Assembly (NCBI RefSeq): GCF_005048225.1
Contig: NZ_SUNI01000015.1
Location: forward strand, 49,834-113,833
Length of the DNA: 64,000 bases
Reading direction: 5' to 3'
From: Paracoccus gahaiensis
GTDB lineage: Bacteria; Pseudomonadota; Alphaproteobacteria; Rhodobacterales; Rhodobacteraceae
The position numbers and the translations under genes were made by a program. Positions 25,004 through 33,237 of the stretch are shown here, in pieces (position 1 is the first letter of the stretch; each line of letters starts with the position of its first letter). The notes under the pieces were generated by a model, which saw nothing but the letters and a program-made list of their open reading frames with translations, ran no database searches and was not told the origin of the DNA.

Positions 25004-26662
25004 ATGCGACATGGCGGACAAATTCTGATCGACCAGCTGAAGATCCAGGGCGTCAGCCGCGTCTTTTCGGTGCCCGGAGAGAGTTTTCTGGCGGCGCTGG
25101 ACGCGCTGCATGATGCGTCGATCGAGAACATCGTCTGCCGTCAGGAAGGCGGGGCCGCCATGATGGCAGAGGCGCATGCCAAGCTGACCGGCCAACCCGG
25201 CATCTGCTTTGTCACGAGGGGGCCAGGTGCGACAAATGCCTCGGCAGGGGTTCATGTGGCACGACAGGATTCGTCGCCGATGATCCTGTTCGTGGGCCAG
25301 ATCGACCGCGCCCACCGCGACCGTGAAGCGTTTCAAGAGGTCGATTACCGCGCCATGTTCGGGCCGGTCGCCAAATGGGTGGCCGAGATCGACCGGATCG
25401 ACCGCCTGCCGGAATACATCTCTCGGGCCTTCCATGTCGCGATGTCGGGGCGCCCCGGCCCCGTGGTTCTGGCCCTGCCCGAGGATATGCTCTCCGCCCG
25501 GGCCGCTGTCGCCGACATCCCGGCACGGGCGCCGGTCCCTTCCCCGGTCAGCCCCGCCCAGATCGACGCCGTGACCACGGCGCTGTCGCAGGCCCGGCGG
25601 CCCTTGCTGATGGTGGGCGGAACACTCTGGGACCATCAGGTGGCCCGCGATCTGGCCAGCTTTGCCAGTGCCTGGAACCTGCCGGTGGCTGTGCCCTTTC
25701 GCAGGCAATGCCATCTGGACAATCGCCATCCGACCTATGCGGGCGATCTGGGCATTGGCATGAATCCCAAGCTGGGCGCGCGGCTAAAGGATGCCGACTG
25801 CCTTGTGATGATCGGCGGCAGGCTGGGCGACAGCATGACCCGGGGATACGAGCTGATGGACCCGGCTGATCCCGGCAAGACGATTGTCCATGTCTATCCC
25901 GACGCTTCAGAGTTGGGCCGCGTCTATCGCCCCGATGTCGGGATCGTGGCGCCCGCCGCCGGGATGCTGGCGGCCCTTGCTCAGACTGTGCCGGACGCCG
26001 TCGTCTGGAACGATTGGACTGCCGCGGCGCGCGCGGATTACGAGGCCTGGATCACCCCGAGGGAGACTCCCGGCCGCGTCAAGATGGAACAGATCATCCA
26101 CTGGCTGTCAGACAACCTGCCCGAGGAGTCTATCCTGACCAACGGCGCTGGCAATTACGCGGCATTCCTGCATCGGTATTTCGTCTACAAGCAGCCCTTC
26201 ACGCAGCTGGCGCCGACCTCGGGCAGCATGGGATATGGCTTTCCCGCCGCCGTCTCGGCGGCGATCGAACACCCAGGCCGTACGGTCGTCTGCCTTGCAG
26301 GCGACGGCTGCTTTCAGATGACCCTGAACGAAATGTCCACGGCGGTGCAATACGGGGCGGTCCCGATCGTCATCGTTGCCAATAACGGCCAATATGGGAC
26401 AATCCGTATGCATCAGGAACGCCATTATCCCGGCCGCGTTTCGGGCACCGCCCTGACCAACCCGGATTTCGCGGCGCTGGCGCGGGCCTATGGCGGCTCG
26501 GGTGAGATCGTCCATGACACGGCCGACTTCCCCGCAGCCTTCGCGCGGGCCCAAGCGACCGGCACGCTGGCAGTCATCGAACTGCGCCTGGACCCCGAGG
26601 CCCTGTCGTCGGGCGCCACCCTGTTCCAGATCAGGGCGCAGGGCGAGCAGGCGCAAAGATAG
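25004..26662 (+). CDS. Acetolactate-synthase-like thiamine-diphosphate enzyme
   Basis: A 552-residue ThDP-dependent enzyme. The catalytic Glu is in NIVCRQEGGAAMMAEAHAKL; the N-terminal PYR domain continues with FVTRGPGATNASAGVHVA; the central domain resembles a dehydrogenase fold (PLLMVGGTLWDHQ); and the PP domain has the cofactor motif CLAGDGCFQMTLNEMSTAVQ ending in IVANN. Enzymes with this profile are acetolactate synthases, 2-oxo-acid decarboxylases or carboligases. No regulatory subunit gene accompanies it, so a biosynthetic AHAS role is unlikely. In this operon it probably decarboxylates or ligates a 2-oxo acid made by the DapA-like lyase encoded 46 bp downstream. Confidence 0.85.
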   Translation: MRHGGQILIDQLKIQGVSRVFSVPGESFLAALDALHDASIENIVCRQEGGAAMMAEAHAKLTGQPGICFVTRGPGATNASAGVHVARQDSSPMILFVGQIDRAHRDREAFQEVDYRAMFGPVAKWVAEIDRIDRLPEYISRAFHVAMSGRPGPVVLALPEDMLSARAAVADIPARAPVPSPVSPAQIDAVTTALSQARRPLLMVGGTLWDHQVARDLASFASAWNLPVAVPFRRQCHLDNRHPTYAGDLGIGMNPKLGARLKDADCLVMIGGRLGDSMTRGYELMDPADPGKTIVHVYPDASELGRVYRPDVGIVAPAAGMLAALAQTVPDAVVWNDWTAAARADYEAWITPRETPGRVKMEQIIHWLSDNLPEESILTNGAGNYAAFLHRYFVYKQPFTQLAPTSGSMGYGFPAAVSAAIEHPGRTVVCLAGDGCFQMTLNEMSTAVQYGAVPIVIVANNGQYGTIRMHQERHYPGRVSGTALTNPDFAALARAYGGSGEIVHDTADFPAAFARAQATGTLAVIELRLDPEALSSGATLFQIRAQGEQAQR

Positions 26663-26708
26663 CCGGTTCGATCCGGACAGCCACAAACCCATGCCACAAG
26701 GAACGTAG

Positions 26709-27638
26709 ATGAGCAGATCGTCCCTGAAGGACTGCACCGGGCTGCATGTCGTCGCCCAAACCCCGTTCCATGCCGAGGGCACCGTGGATCTGGACAGCAT
26801 CGACACGCTCTCGGCCTTCTATTACAGCCATGGCGCGCGGGGCCTGACCATTCTGGGCGTCAGCGGAGAGCAGGCCAAGCTGACCCCCCAGGAGGCGATC
26901 GCGGTCGCCCGGCGGTTCATCAGGGTCGCCGACGGCCATCGGATCATCGTCGGCGTGTCCAGCCCAAGTCTGGCGCAGCTTGTCACCGTGACCCGGGATG
27001 CCATGGCCGAGGGCGCCGATGCCGTCATGATCTGCCCGCCGCGCGGAACGCAGACGGATGAGGATCTGATGCGGTATTTCGCTGCCGTCTTCGCCCGCAT
27101 CGGCGAAACCCCGACCGTCTTGCAGGATTTCCCGATGCATTCCGGGGTCAGGATGTCGCCGCCGCTGATTCGCCGGCTGGTGGACACGTTTCCCCAGATC
27201 GGGGTCATCAAGGAAGAGGATCTGCCAAGCGTCACCAAGATCACCCGGCTGCGCGACGAATTGGGGGACCGGGTGCGGATCCTGACCGGCAATAACGGTC
27301 TGTATCTTCCGCAGGAACTGGCGCGGGGGGCGGACGGGCCGATGGCGGGCTTTTCCTTTCCCGAGATGCTCTCCGGGGTACATGATCTTTTCACCGCCGG
27401 TGATCTGCCAGCGGCGCATGATCTGTTCGAGCGATACCTGCCGCTGTTGCGCTACGAGGCCCAAGGCGAATGGGGCATCGCGATCCGCAAGGAGGTGATG
27501 CGCCAGCGCGGGGCGCTGAGGTGTTCGGCCCTGCGCATGCCCGGACCTGTTTTGTCGGCGGTGGACAAACGCGAGATTGCGACGATGATCGAACGCCAGA
27601 ACACGGATTTTCGCTTTGACGCCGGAAGCGCGGATTGA
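26709..27638 (+). CDS. DapA-family lyase/dehydratase without the usual catalytic tyrosine
   Basis: A 309-residue TIM-barrel protein of the dihydrodipicolinate synthase/N-acetylneuraminate lyase family. The Schiff-base lysine is in IGVIKEEDLPS and the substrate-carboxylate loop is LGVSGEQAKLTPQEAI, where the canonical GTTGE is altered to GVSGE. The normal Y-N-x-P motif reads Q-D-F-P (VLQDFPMHSG), so the tyrosine of the proton relay is missing. Such variants act on substrates other than aspartate semialdehyde. It cannot be a standard DapA; a 2-oxo-acid aldolase or dehydratase in acid catabolism is likelier. Confidence 0.8.
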   Translation: MSRSSLKDCTGLHVVAQTPFHAEGTVDLDSIDTLSAFYYSHGARGLTILGVSGEQAKLTPQEAIAVARRFIRVADGHRIIVGVSSPSLAQLVTVTRDAMAEGADAVMICPPRGTQTDEDLMRYFAAVFARIGETPTVLQDFPMHSGVRMSPPLIRRLVDTFPQIGVIKEEDLPSVTKITRLRDELGDRVRILTGNNGLYLPQELARGADGPMAGFSFPEMLSGVHDLFTAGDLPAAHDLFERYLPLLRYEAQGEWGIAIRKEVMRQRGALRCSALRMPGPVLSAVDKREIATMIERQNTDFRFDAGSAD

Positions 27639-27715
27639 AATAGCTGCGCCTGTCCCGTTACTGGGCGGTCAATCCACATAACCGGCGTCAAGCCACCTCC
27701 ACGAAACGAGACAGC

Positions 27716-28429
27716 ATGAGCAAGGCGCGTGAAATTCCGGCAGGTCTGTCCAGGACAGGAGAGATCGCCGGGCATGGAAATGTCGCCTCGCAGCTCTACG
27801 ACGATCTGCGGCGGAGGATCATCTCGCTGGACCTGCCGCCCGGCACGGTCCTGCTGCGGGCCGAACTGGCGGCAGAATACGGTGTCAGCCAGACTCCCCT
27901 GCGCGAGGCCCTGCAACGGATCGAACAGGACGGCCTGCTGCACGTCCACCCGCAATCCAAGACGGTCGTCAGCAAGATCGACATCGCCCAGATCTACGAG
28001 GCGCATTTCATGCGCGTCGCCCTGGAAACCGAAGTCGTGCGCCACCTGGCACACCAATCCTCCAAGGAGACGATGGCCGATGCCATGGCGATCATCCGCA
28101 TGCAGGAAGCCATTGCGGACGATCAGGATCAGTTGCGCACCTTTCAAGAGCTGGATGACAGCTTTCACCGCGCCCTTTTTGGGGGCGTCGGGCATCAGCG
28201 CCTGCATCAGCTGATCAACGCCCGTTCCGGGCACCTCAGCCGCATGCGCAAGATGCAGCCGCACGACGATCGTAAGATCCGTCATATCCTGGATGGCCAC
28301 AAGAGCATCGTCGCGGCCATCCTGTCCGAGGACGAGGACAAGGCCATGGCGGCCATGCGCGCCCACCTTAGCGAAACCGTCACGAACGCCCCCCAACTCC
28401 GCGATAAGCATCGCGACTTCTTCACCTGA
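27716..28429 (+). CDS. GntR-family regulator (FCD domain) of the tct/hexarate genes
   Basis: A 237-residue regulator: winged helix QLYDDLRRRIISLDLPPGTV, ELAAEYGVSQTPLREALQR and wing HPQSKTVVSKID, followed by an FCD domain with FHRALFGGVGHQRLHQL. It is transcribed with the lyase gene (77 bp gap) and lies before the dehydrogenase and KdgD genes. Two similar AT-rich motifs, at 21.77 kb and 28.54 kb, are candidate binding sites. The effector is probably the sugar acid or a 2-oxo intermediate. Confidence 0.88.
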   Translation: MSKAREIPAGLSRTGEIAGHGNVASQLYDDLRRRIISLDLPPGTVLLRAELAAEYGVSQTPLREALQRIEQDGLLHVHPQSKTVVSKIDIAQIYEAHFMRVALETEVVRHLAHQSSKETMADAMAIIRMQEAIADDQDQLRTFQELDDSFHRALFGGVGHQRLHQLINARSGHLSRMRKMQPHDDRKIRHILDGHKSIVAAILSEDEDKAMAAMRAHLSETVTNAPQLRDKHRDFFT

Positions 28430-28535
28430 CACCGCCCAGACCATCGGGCGCGACACGATCCTCGTTCTCCCTCGATCTTGCGACAAAATAGCCGCGTTTC
28501 AGGCCCGCCTCGCTTGACGGTCTGCTCAAATTGAA

Positions 28536-28550
28536 ATATTAGTATTTATG
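28536..28550 (+). promoter_or_regulatory. Operator candidate before the semialdehyde dehydrogenase gene
   Basis: ATATTAGTATTTATG, 56 bp before the start codon, is 12/15 identical to the motif in the NIPSNAP/tctC divergent region. The preceding TTGAAA could serve as a weak -35 box. Confidence 0.4.
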
Positions 28551-28605
28551 CGCACAAGGGCACTCTGCGCCCTGTGATAGGCATCATTCACTCAAAGGAC
28601 ACACC

Positions 28606-30129
28606 ATGGACGCGAAAAGCGCGACGACCGCCCCGCATGGACAGCACCTGATCGCGGGTGAATGGGTCGGGGCAGAGGGCAACTTCACCTCCGACCCCGC
28701 GACCGGTCCGGCCTTTGCCTATGCAACCGGAACCGTCACCCTCGTGGATCGCGCCTGCCGTGCTGCCGAAGAGGCGTTCGAAACCTATGCCCATGTCAGC
28801 CGCGACGACCGCGCCGCGTTCCTCGAGGCCATTGCTGATCAGATCGAGGCCCGTGCCGAGGCGATCACCGCCATCGGCACCTTGGAAACCGGCCTGCCCG
28901 AGGCGCGGCTGCAGGGGGAGCGCGGCCGCACCACCGGCCAGCTGCGCCTGTTCGCGGAACATCTGCGCAAGGGCGATTATCTGGACCGCCGCGTGGACCC
29001 GGCACTGCCCGATCGCCGGCCCGCACCGCGCCCCGAGCTGCGGATGATCCAGCGGCCTGTCGGGCCTGTCGCGGTGTTCGGCGCGTCGAACTTTCCTTTG
29101 GCTTTTTCGACCGCCGGGGGGGACACGGCGGCGGCGCTGGCGGCCGGCTGCCCCGTGGTGGTCAAGGGCCACAGCGCTCACCCCGGAACCGGCGAGATCA
29201 TCGCCGAAGCGATCCTTGCTGCCATTCAGGCCACCGGCATGCATAAGGGCGTCTTCAGCCTGATCCAGGGGGGACGGCGCGATGTGGGCCACGCGCTGGT
29301 CACCCATCCGCTGATCCAAGCCGTAGGGTTCACGGGATCCCTGGCGGGAGGGCGCGCGCTGTTCGACCTGTGCGCCGCGCGCCGCGATCCGATCCCCTTC
29401 TTCGGAGAGCTGGGATCCGTCAACCCGATGTTCCTGCTGCCCCACGCCCTCGCTGCGCGGGCCGCCGGGATCGGCGCCGCATGGGCCGCCTCTCTGACCA
29501 TGGGGGCCGGGCAATTCTGCACCAATCCCGGCATCGCCTTCGTCCCGACGGGTGCCGAAGGAGACGCCTTTGTCACCGCCACCCGAGATGCCTTGGCCGC
29601 AACCGGCCCGCAAATCATGCTGAGCCGGGGGATCACCGCCGCCTATCACGACGGCGTCGCGCATCTGTCAAGCAGGGCGAGCCCAGTGCTGACCAATCTC
29701 GGTGAAGGGCGCGAGGCGCGGCCCAATCTGTGGCAGGTCGATGCCGCAACATTTCAGTCGGACACGACGCTGGCCGAAGAGGTGTTCGGCCCCGCGGGCT
29801 TGATCGTGCGGGTCGATGACACGGACCAGATGCTGGATCTGGCCCGCGCGCTGCGGGGCCAGCTGACCGCTACGCTGCACATGGATGACGACGACAGTGA
29901 TCTGGCGCGTCGCCTGCTGCGGGTTCTGGAACGCAAGGCGGGCCGGGTGCTGGTCAATGGCTTTCCGACCGGCGTCGAGGTGGCCGATGCGATGGTTCAT
30001 GGCGGCCCCTATCCCGCCTCGACCAATTTCGGGGCCACCTCGGTCGGAACAATGTCGATCCGTCGCTTTCTGCGCCCGGTCTGTTTTCAGAACATCCCCT
30101 CCAATCTGTTGTCCGCAGATCTGGCCTGA
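28606..30129 (+). CDS. Aldehyde dehydrogenase, 2,5-dioxopentanoate (2-oxoglutarate semialdehyde) type
   Basis: A 507-residue NAD(P)-dependent dehydrogenase. The nucleotide-binding segment GPVAVFGASNFPLAFSTAGG, the general base in PIPFFGELGSVNPMF and the catalytic Cys in MGAGQFCTNPG match the KGSADH subgroup, which oxidises 2-oxoglutarate semialdehyde to 2-oxoglutarate at the end of hexarate and pentose oxidation. The next gene, 21 bp on, encodes KdgD, whose product is this semialdehyde. This strongly supports the assignment. Confidence 0.9.
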   Translation: MDAKSATTAPHGQHLIAGEWVGAEGNFTSDPATGPAFAYATGTVTLVDRACRAAEEAFETYAHVSRDDRAAFLEAIADQIEARAEAITAIGTLETGLPEARLQGERGRTTGQLRLFAEHLRKGDYLDRRVDPALPDRRPAPRPELRMIQRPVGPVAVFGASNFPLAFSTAGGDTAAALAAGCPVVVKGHSAHPGTGEIIAEAILAAIQATGMHKGVFSLIQGGRRDVGHALVTHPLIQAVGFTGSLAGGRALFDLCAARRDPIPFFGELGSVNPMFLLPHALAARAAGIGAAWAASLTMGAGQFCTNPGIAFVPTGAEGDAFVTATRDALAATGPQIMLSRGITAAYHDGVAHLSSRASPVLTNLGEGREARPNLWQVDAATFQSDTTLAEEVFGPAGLIVRVDDTDQMLDLARALRGQLTATLHMDDDDSDLARRLLRVLERKAGRVLVNGFPTGVEVADAMVHGGPYPASTNFGATSVGTMSIRRFLRPVCFQNIPSNLLSADLA

Positions 30130-30150
30130 CCAATTCCAAAGGAGACTACC

Positions 30151-31056
30151 ATGATCCCCCCCCATGAGCTGCGCGAGATCATCCGCCACGGCCTGCTGTC
30201 CTTCCCCGTCACACCGTTCGACGCTGCGGACAATTTCGCCCCCCGACCATTTCAGGCGCATCTGGAATGGCTGTCGCAATACCCCGTCGCGGGCCTGATC
30301 GTGGCGGGTGGCACCGGCGAGATGTTCTCGCTTAGCCCGTCCGAGATCGTCGATGTCGTCCGTGCCACCCGCGCGGTGGCAGGTAATGCCCCGGTAATTG
30401 CGGGCTGCGGATACGGCGTGCGCATGGCCTGTGATCTGGCCCGCGAGATCGAGGCGGCCGGCGGCGACGGCATCCTGCTGCTGCCCCATTACCTGACCGA
30501 GGCCCCGCAGGACGGAATCGCCGACCGCGTTCGTCAGGTCTGCAACGCCACCAAGATGGGCGTCATATTTTATAATCGCGGCCAATCGCGCATGTCTGTC
30601 GAGGCCCTGGCTCGGCTGGCCGAGGAATGCCCGAACCTGATCGGCTTCAAGGATGGCACCGGCGATATCGACACGGTGCGCCGCGTCACGGCGCTGATGG
30701 GCGACCGGTTTTCCTATATCGGCGGCATGCCCACGCACGAGTTGTTCGCGCAGGCCTATCGCGGCGCGGGGATGGCCACCTATTCCTCGGCGGTGTTCAA
30801 CTTTGTCCCTGAAACCGCGCTCGAGTTTCATCGCGCTTTCAAGGCCGGGGACGACGCCGCCTGCGAGACGCTGCTGCGCGACTTCTATTACCCTTTCGCC
30901 GCGATCCGCGACCGTAAGGCGGGCTATGCAGTGGCGGCAGTCAAAGCAGGCGTCGCCCTGCGTGGGTTCGAGACGGGCCATGTCCGTGCGCCACTGACCG
31001 ACCTCACAGAAGAAGAGGTCGCGATGATGCAGGCCCTCATCGCCACTCGCAGCTAG
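30151..31056 (+). CDS. kdgD: 5-dehydro-4-deoxyglucarate dehydratase
   Basis: A 301-residue DapA-superfamily enzyme that dehydrates and decarboxylates 5-dehydro-4-deoxy-D-glucarate to 2,5-dioxopentanoate. Residues: start IRHGLLSFPVTPFDAADNF; GGTGEMFSLSPSEIVDVV (substrate loop); VIFYNRGQSRMS with the catalytic Tyr; and LIGFKDGTGDIDTVRRV with the Schiff-base Lys. The GFKDGTGD string and the N-terminal LLSFPVTPFD are specific for KdgD. It lies downstream of the dehydrogenase that uses its product. Confidence 0.93.
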   Translation: MIPPHELREIIRHGLLSFPVTPFDAADNFAPRPFQAHLEWLSQYPVAGLIVAGGTGEMFSLSPSEIVDVVRATRAVAGNAPVIAGCGYGVRMACDLAREIEAAGGDGILLLPHYLTEAPQDGIADRVRQVCNATKMGVIFYNRGQSRMSVEALARLAEECPNLIGFKDGTGDIDTVRRVTALMGDRFSYIGGMPTHELFAQAYRGAGMATYSSAVFNFVPETALEFHRAFKAGDDAACETLLRDFYYPFAAIRDRKAGYAVAAVKAGVALRGFETGHVRAPLTDLTEEEVAMMQALIATRS

Positions 31057-31499
31057 GGCGCTGTAGCCACTTGAACATCCGTGTTCGCAGGCAGCCTCGC
31101 CAACGCGTTGCTCACTCGATTTGAGCCTTTGGTGAGGCAGGAATGCCAGTGTCATGTTTGCCGTTCACGCCGACGCTGCATGCCTGTAGCACTCACGAGT
31201 GTGCTACAGGCCGATGTCCCTTATACCGCGCAAGCCGACCTGAACATCCGGCTCGCAGATGTCCCAGGCAACGTCCGGTTCCATATGGGCCTTTAAGAAG
31301 TTCCACAGTCTCTGCAACTAAACAGCTCGTTAACCTAATGGTCAAAAAGCAGGAGCCGATAACGTTTTGCTTAAATGATGCCTTCGACTGAGGGCCTGGG
31401 ACGAAGCGCAATTGCAGCAAGGACGGACCATGACGTCGAGGTAAGCTGCTTGCCGACGTCGTGTGTATTTTCCGGCTGACAACTTAAGGCCACAGAATT
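31057..31499. other. Convergent intergenic region with one strong hairpin
   Basis: This 443-bp gap lies between kdgD and the end of the inositol operon. It contains a 10-bp perfect stem (CCTGTAGCAC at 31183-31192 and GTGCTACAGG at 31201-31210, 8-base loop) without a T-tract, possibly a bidirectional transcription or mRNA end. No gene is convincing here; the short frames have no ribosome binding sites or domains. Confidence 0.45.
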
Positions 31500-32291
31500 T
31501 TAAGTATGTGACATTTCGGGAGCGGAGACAAATCGCCATGCACGCCGAGGACCTGCCATCACATTGAGATAATACAGCTCGAACCCGTAGGGGGCGGCGC
31601 ATGGATGATGGCCGCGGGGGACGAGGACGACGTCGTGGTCGCGCACTGCCATAACTTCGTCGAGTTCGCCGTCGTCGGTGTAAACTCGCTGGACTGCCCA
31701 TCCCTGCGCAGGGTTCAGGCGGTGATAGTAGGTTTCCTCGAGATAGGTGATGCGGGGGAAATCATCCTCGTCGTGCCGGTGGCTGGGATAAGAGGACCAG
31801 TTCCCCGCCGGCGTAAAGACCTCGGTCACTAGCAGGCTATCGCAGTAATCTTCGGCCTCCATGGCGATGTTGTTGATCCAGCGTGTATTGGTGCCCTCTC
31901 CGCGCTGCGTCAACGTGATCCCGTCGGGGCCGATCCGGCGTGCCTGATGCCCTCCCCGGCCCGGCGCGCTGCAGATGGCGATGGCGCAATCAGTTACTGC
32001 TTCGGCCGTCCAGTCCTGCCCGTTCGGGAGGTAGAGACAGTGCGGCGGCGTCTTCTCGAAGACATCCATTCGCTCGCCCAAGGTACCCCAGTCCCGGCCG
32101 GCGGCCTGAATGGATGCCTTCCCCTCAACCATGACCAAGATGACTTCGCGATCGCCGGTCGTTTCGGCCATCCGCTCGCCCGCCCGGAGGCGATGGAGCG
32201 AGAAGCCAACATAACGCCAGCCGGCATCTGTGGACGTAATGCGATGCACCTCGCCGTGTGCACCGAACGGCTTGCGCAGTAGGTTTGCCAT
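31500..32291 (-). CDS. iolB: 5-deoxy-glucuronate isomerase
   Basis: A 263-residue cupin-fold enzyme that converts 5-deoxyglucuronate to 2-deoxy-5-keto-gluconate in myo-inositol breakdown. The double cupin shows metal-ligand segments WSSYPSHRHDEDDFPRITYL (His residues and Glu) and VVLVPRGHHPCAAPYGFELY, both diagnostic of IolB. It is the last gene of the operon, 24 bp after iolE. Confidence 0.95.
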   Translation of the reverse strand: MANLLRKPFGAHGEVHRITSTDAGWRYVGFSLHRLRAGERMAETTGDREVILVMVEGKASIQAAGRDWGTLGERMDVFEKTPPHCLYLPNGQDWTAEAVTDCAIAICSAPGRGGHQARRIGPDGITLTQRGEGTNTRWINNIAMEAEDYCDSLLVTEVFTPAGNWSSYPSHRHDEDDFPRITYLEETYYHRLNPAQGWAVQRVYTDDGELDEVMAVRDHDVVLVPRGHHPCAAPYGFELYYLNVMAGPRRAWRFVSAPEMSHT

Positions 32292-32315
32292 GCCAGCTTC
32301 CTTCTCTCTGATACT

Positions 32316-33227
32316 TCAGGCCGCGATCGATTGATCCAGACCAGCCTCGCGCGCCGCCGACTTGAGAGCGTTGAGCCCCATCGACTGGTAGTGGAGCGGG
32401 TTGCGCAACTCGGGATCCTGCTCCGCCTCTATGACCAGCCAGCCATCATAGTGGGCTTCCGCCAGGATGCGCAGCAGCGGGACGAAATCGATGGCTCCTT
32501 CCGGATCGCCCGGGACGGTGAAGGCACCGGTCATCACGCCCTGGATGAAGGACAGCCTTTCAGCCCGGACCCGGTCACAGACCACACGGCGAATGTTTTT
32601 GGCATGGAAATGTGCCACCCTGCCCGCATGGCGGCGCAGCACTTCCTCGGGGTCGCCGCCGCCGAAGGTGCAGTGGCCAGCATCGAACAGCAAATGCGTG
32701 GAGGGGCCAGTCGCGGCCATGAAGGCGTCTATCTCAGGCGGGCTCTCAACCACGGTCCCCATGTGGTGATGATAGGCCAACGTGATGTCCTGCTCCGCCA
32801 GGTAGGCCGCGAACTCCTCCATCTTCGCGCCGAAGTCGGTCATCTGCGCTTCCGTCAGGCGCGGCCGGTCGTTGACTGCTTTTGCCGGATCGCCATGCAC
32901 GGTGTTCGAGCATTCGCAGACGATGCAGACCTTGCAACCGTTCGCCTTCAGCTTGGCCAGATGCGGCTGAACCGACACGATCTCTTCCTCGACCGAGCGG
33001 GTCAGCAACTCGGTCGAGTACCAGCCCGAGATGAAGCGCAGCCCGTAGCTGCCCAGCAGATCTTTCAGCGCTTGCGGGTCGTCGGGCCAGCGATGGCCGT
33101 TCTCGATCCCGTCGAAGCCGATGATACGGCCCGCCTCGCGCAGGATCTGCTCGGTCGGGATATGAGCGCCGATCGACTGGTCGTCGTCATTGGCCCAGGC
33201 AATCGGATTGGTGCCGTAGAGGATCAT
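32316..33227 (-). CDS. iolE: myo-Inosose-2 dehydratase
   Basis: A 303-residue xylose-isomerase-like TIM barrel that dehydrates 2-keto-myo-inositol. The N-terminus YGTNPIAWANDD and the following GFDGIENGHRWPDD are typical for IolE. Metal-ligand candidates are in LAYHHHMGTVVESPPEID (His, Glu), LLFDAGHCTFGGGDP (Asp, His), VAHFHAKN (His) and LVIEAEQDPELRNP (Glu). It lies 10 bp from the iolD stop. Confidence 0.95.
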   Translation of the reverse strand: MILYGTNPIAWANDDDQSIGAHIPTEQILREAGRIIGFDGIENGHRWPDDPQALKDLLGSYGLRFISGWYSTELLTRSVEEEIVSVQPHLAKLKANGCKVCIVCECSNTVHGDPAKAVNDRPRLTEAQMTDFGAKMEEFAAYLAEQDITLAYHHHMGTVVESPPEIDAFMAATGPSTHLLFDAGHCTFGGGDPEEVLRRHAGRVAHFHAKNIRRVVCDRVRAERLSFIQGVMTGAFTVPGDPEGAIDFVPLLRILAEAHYDGWLVIEAEQDPELRNPLHYQSMGLNALKSAAREAGLDQSIAA

Positions 33228-33237
33228 GTCTCTGCCT

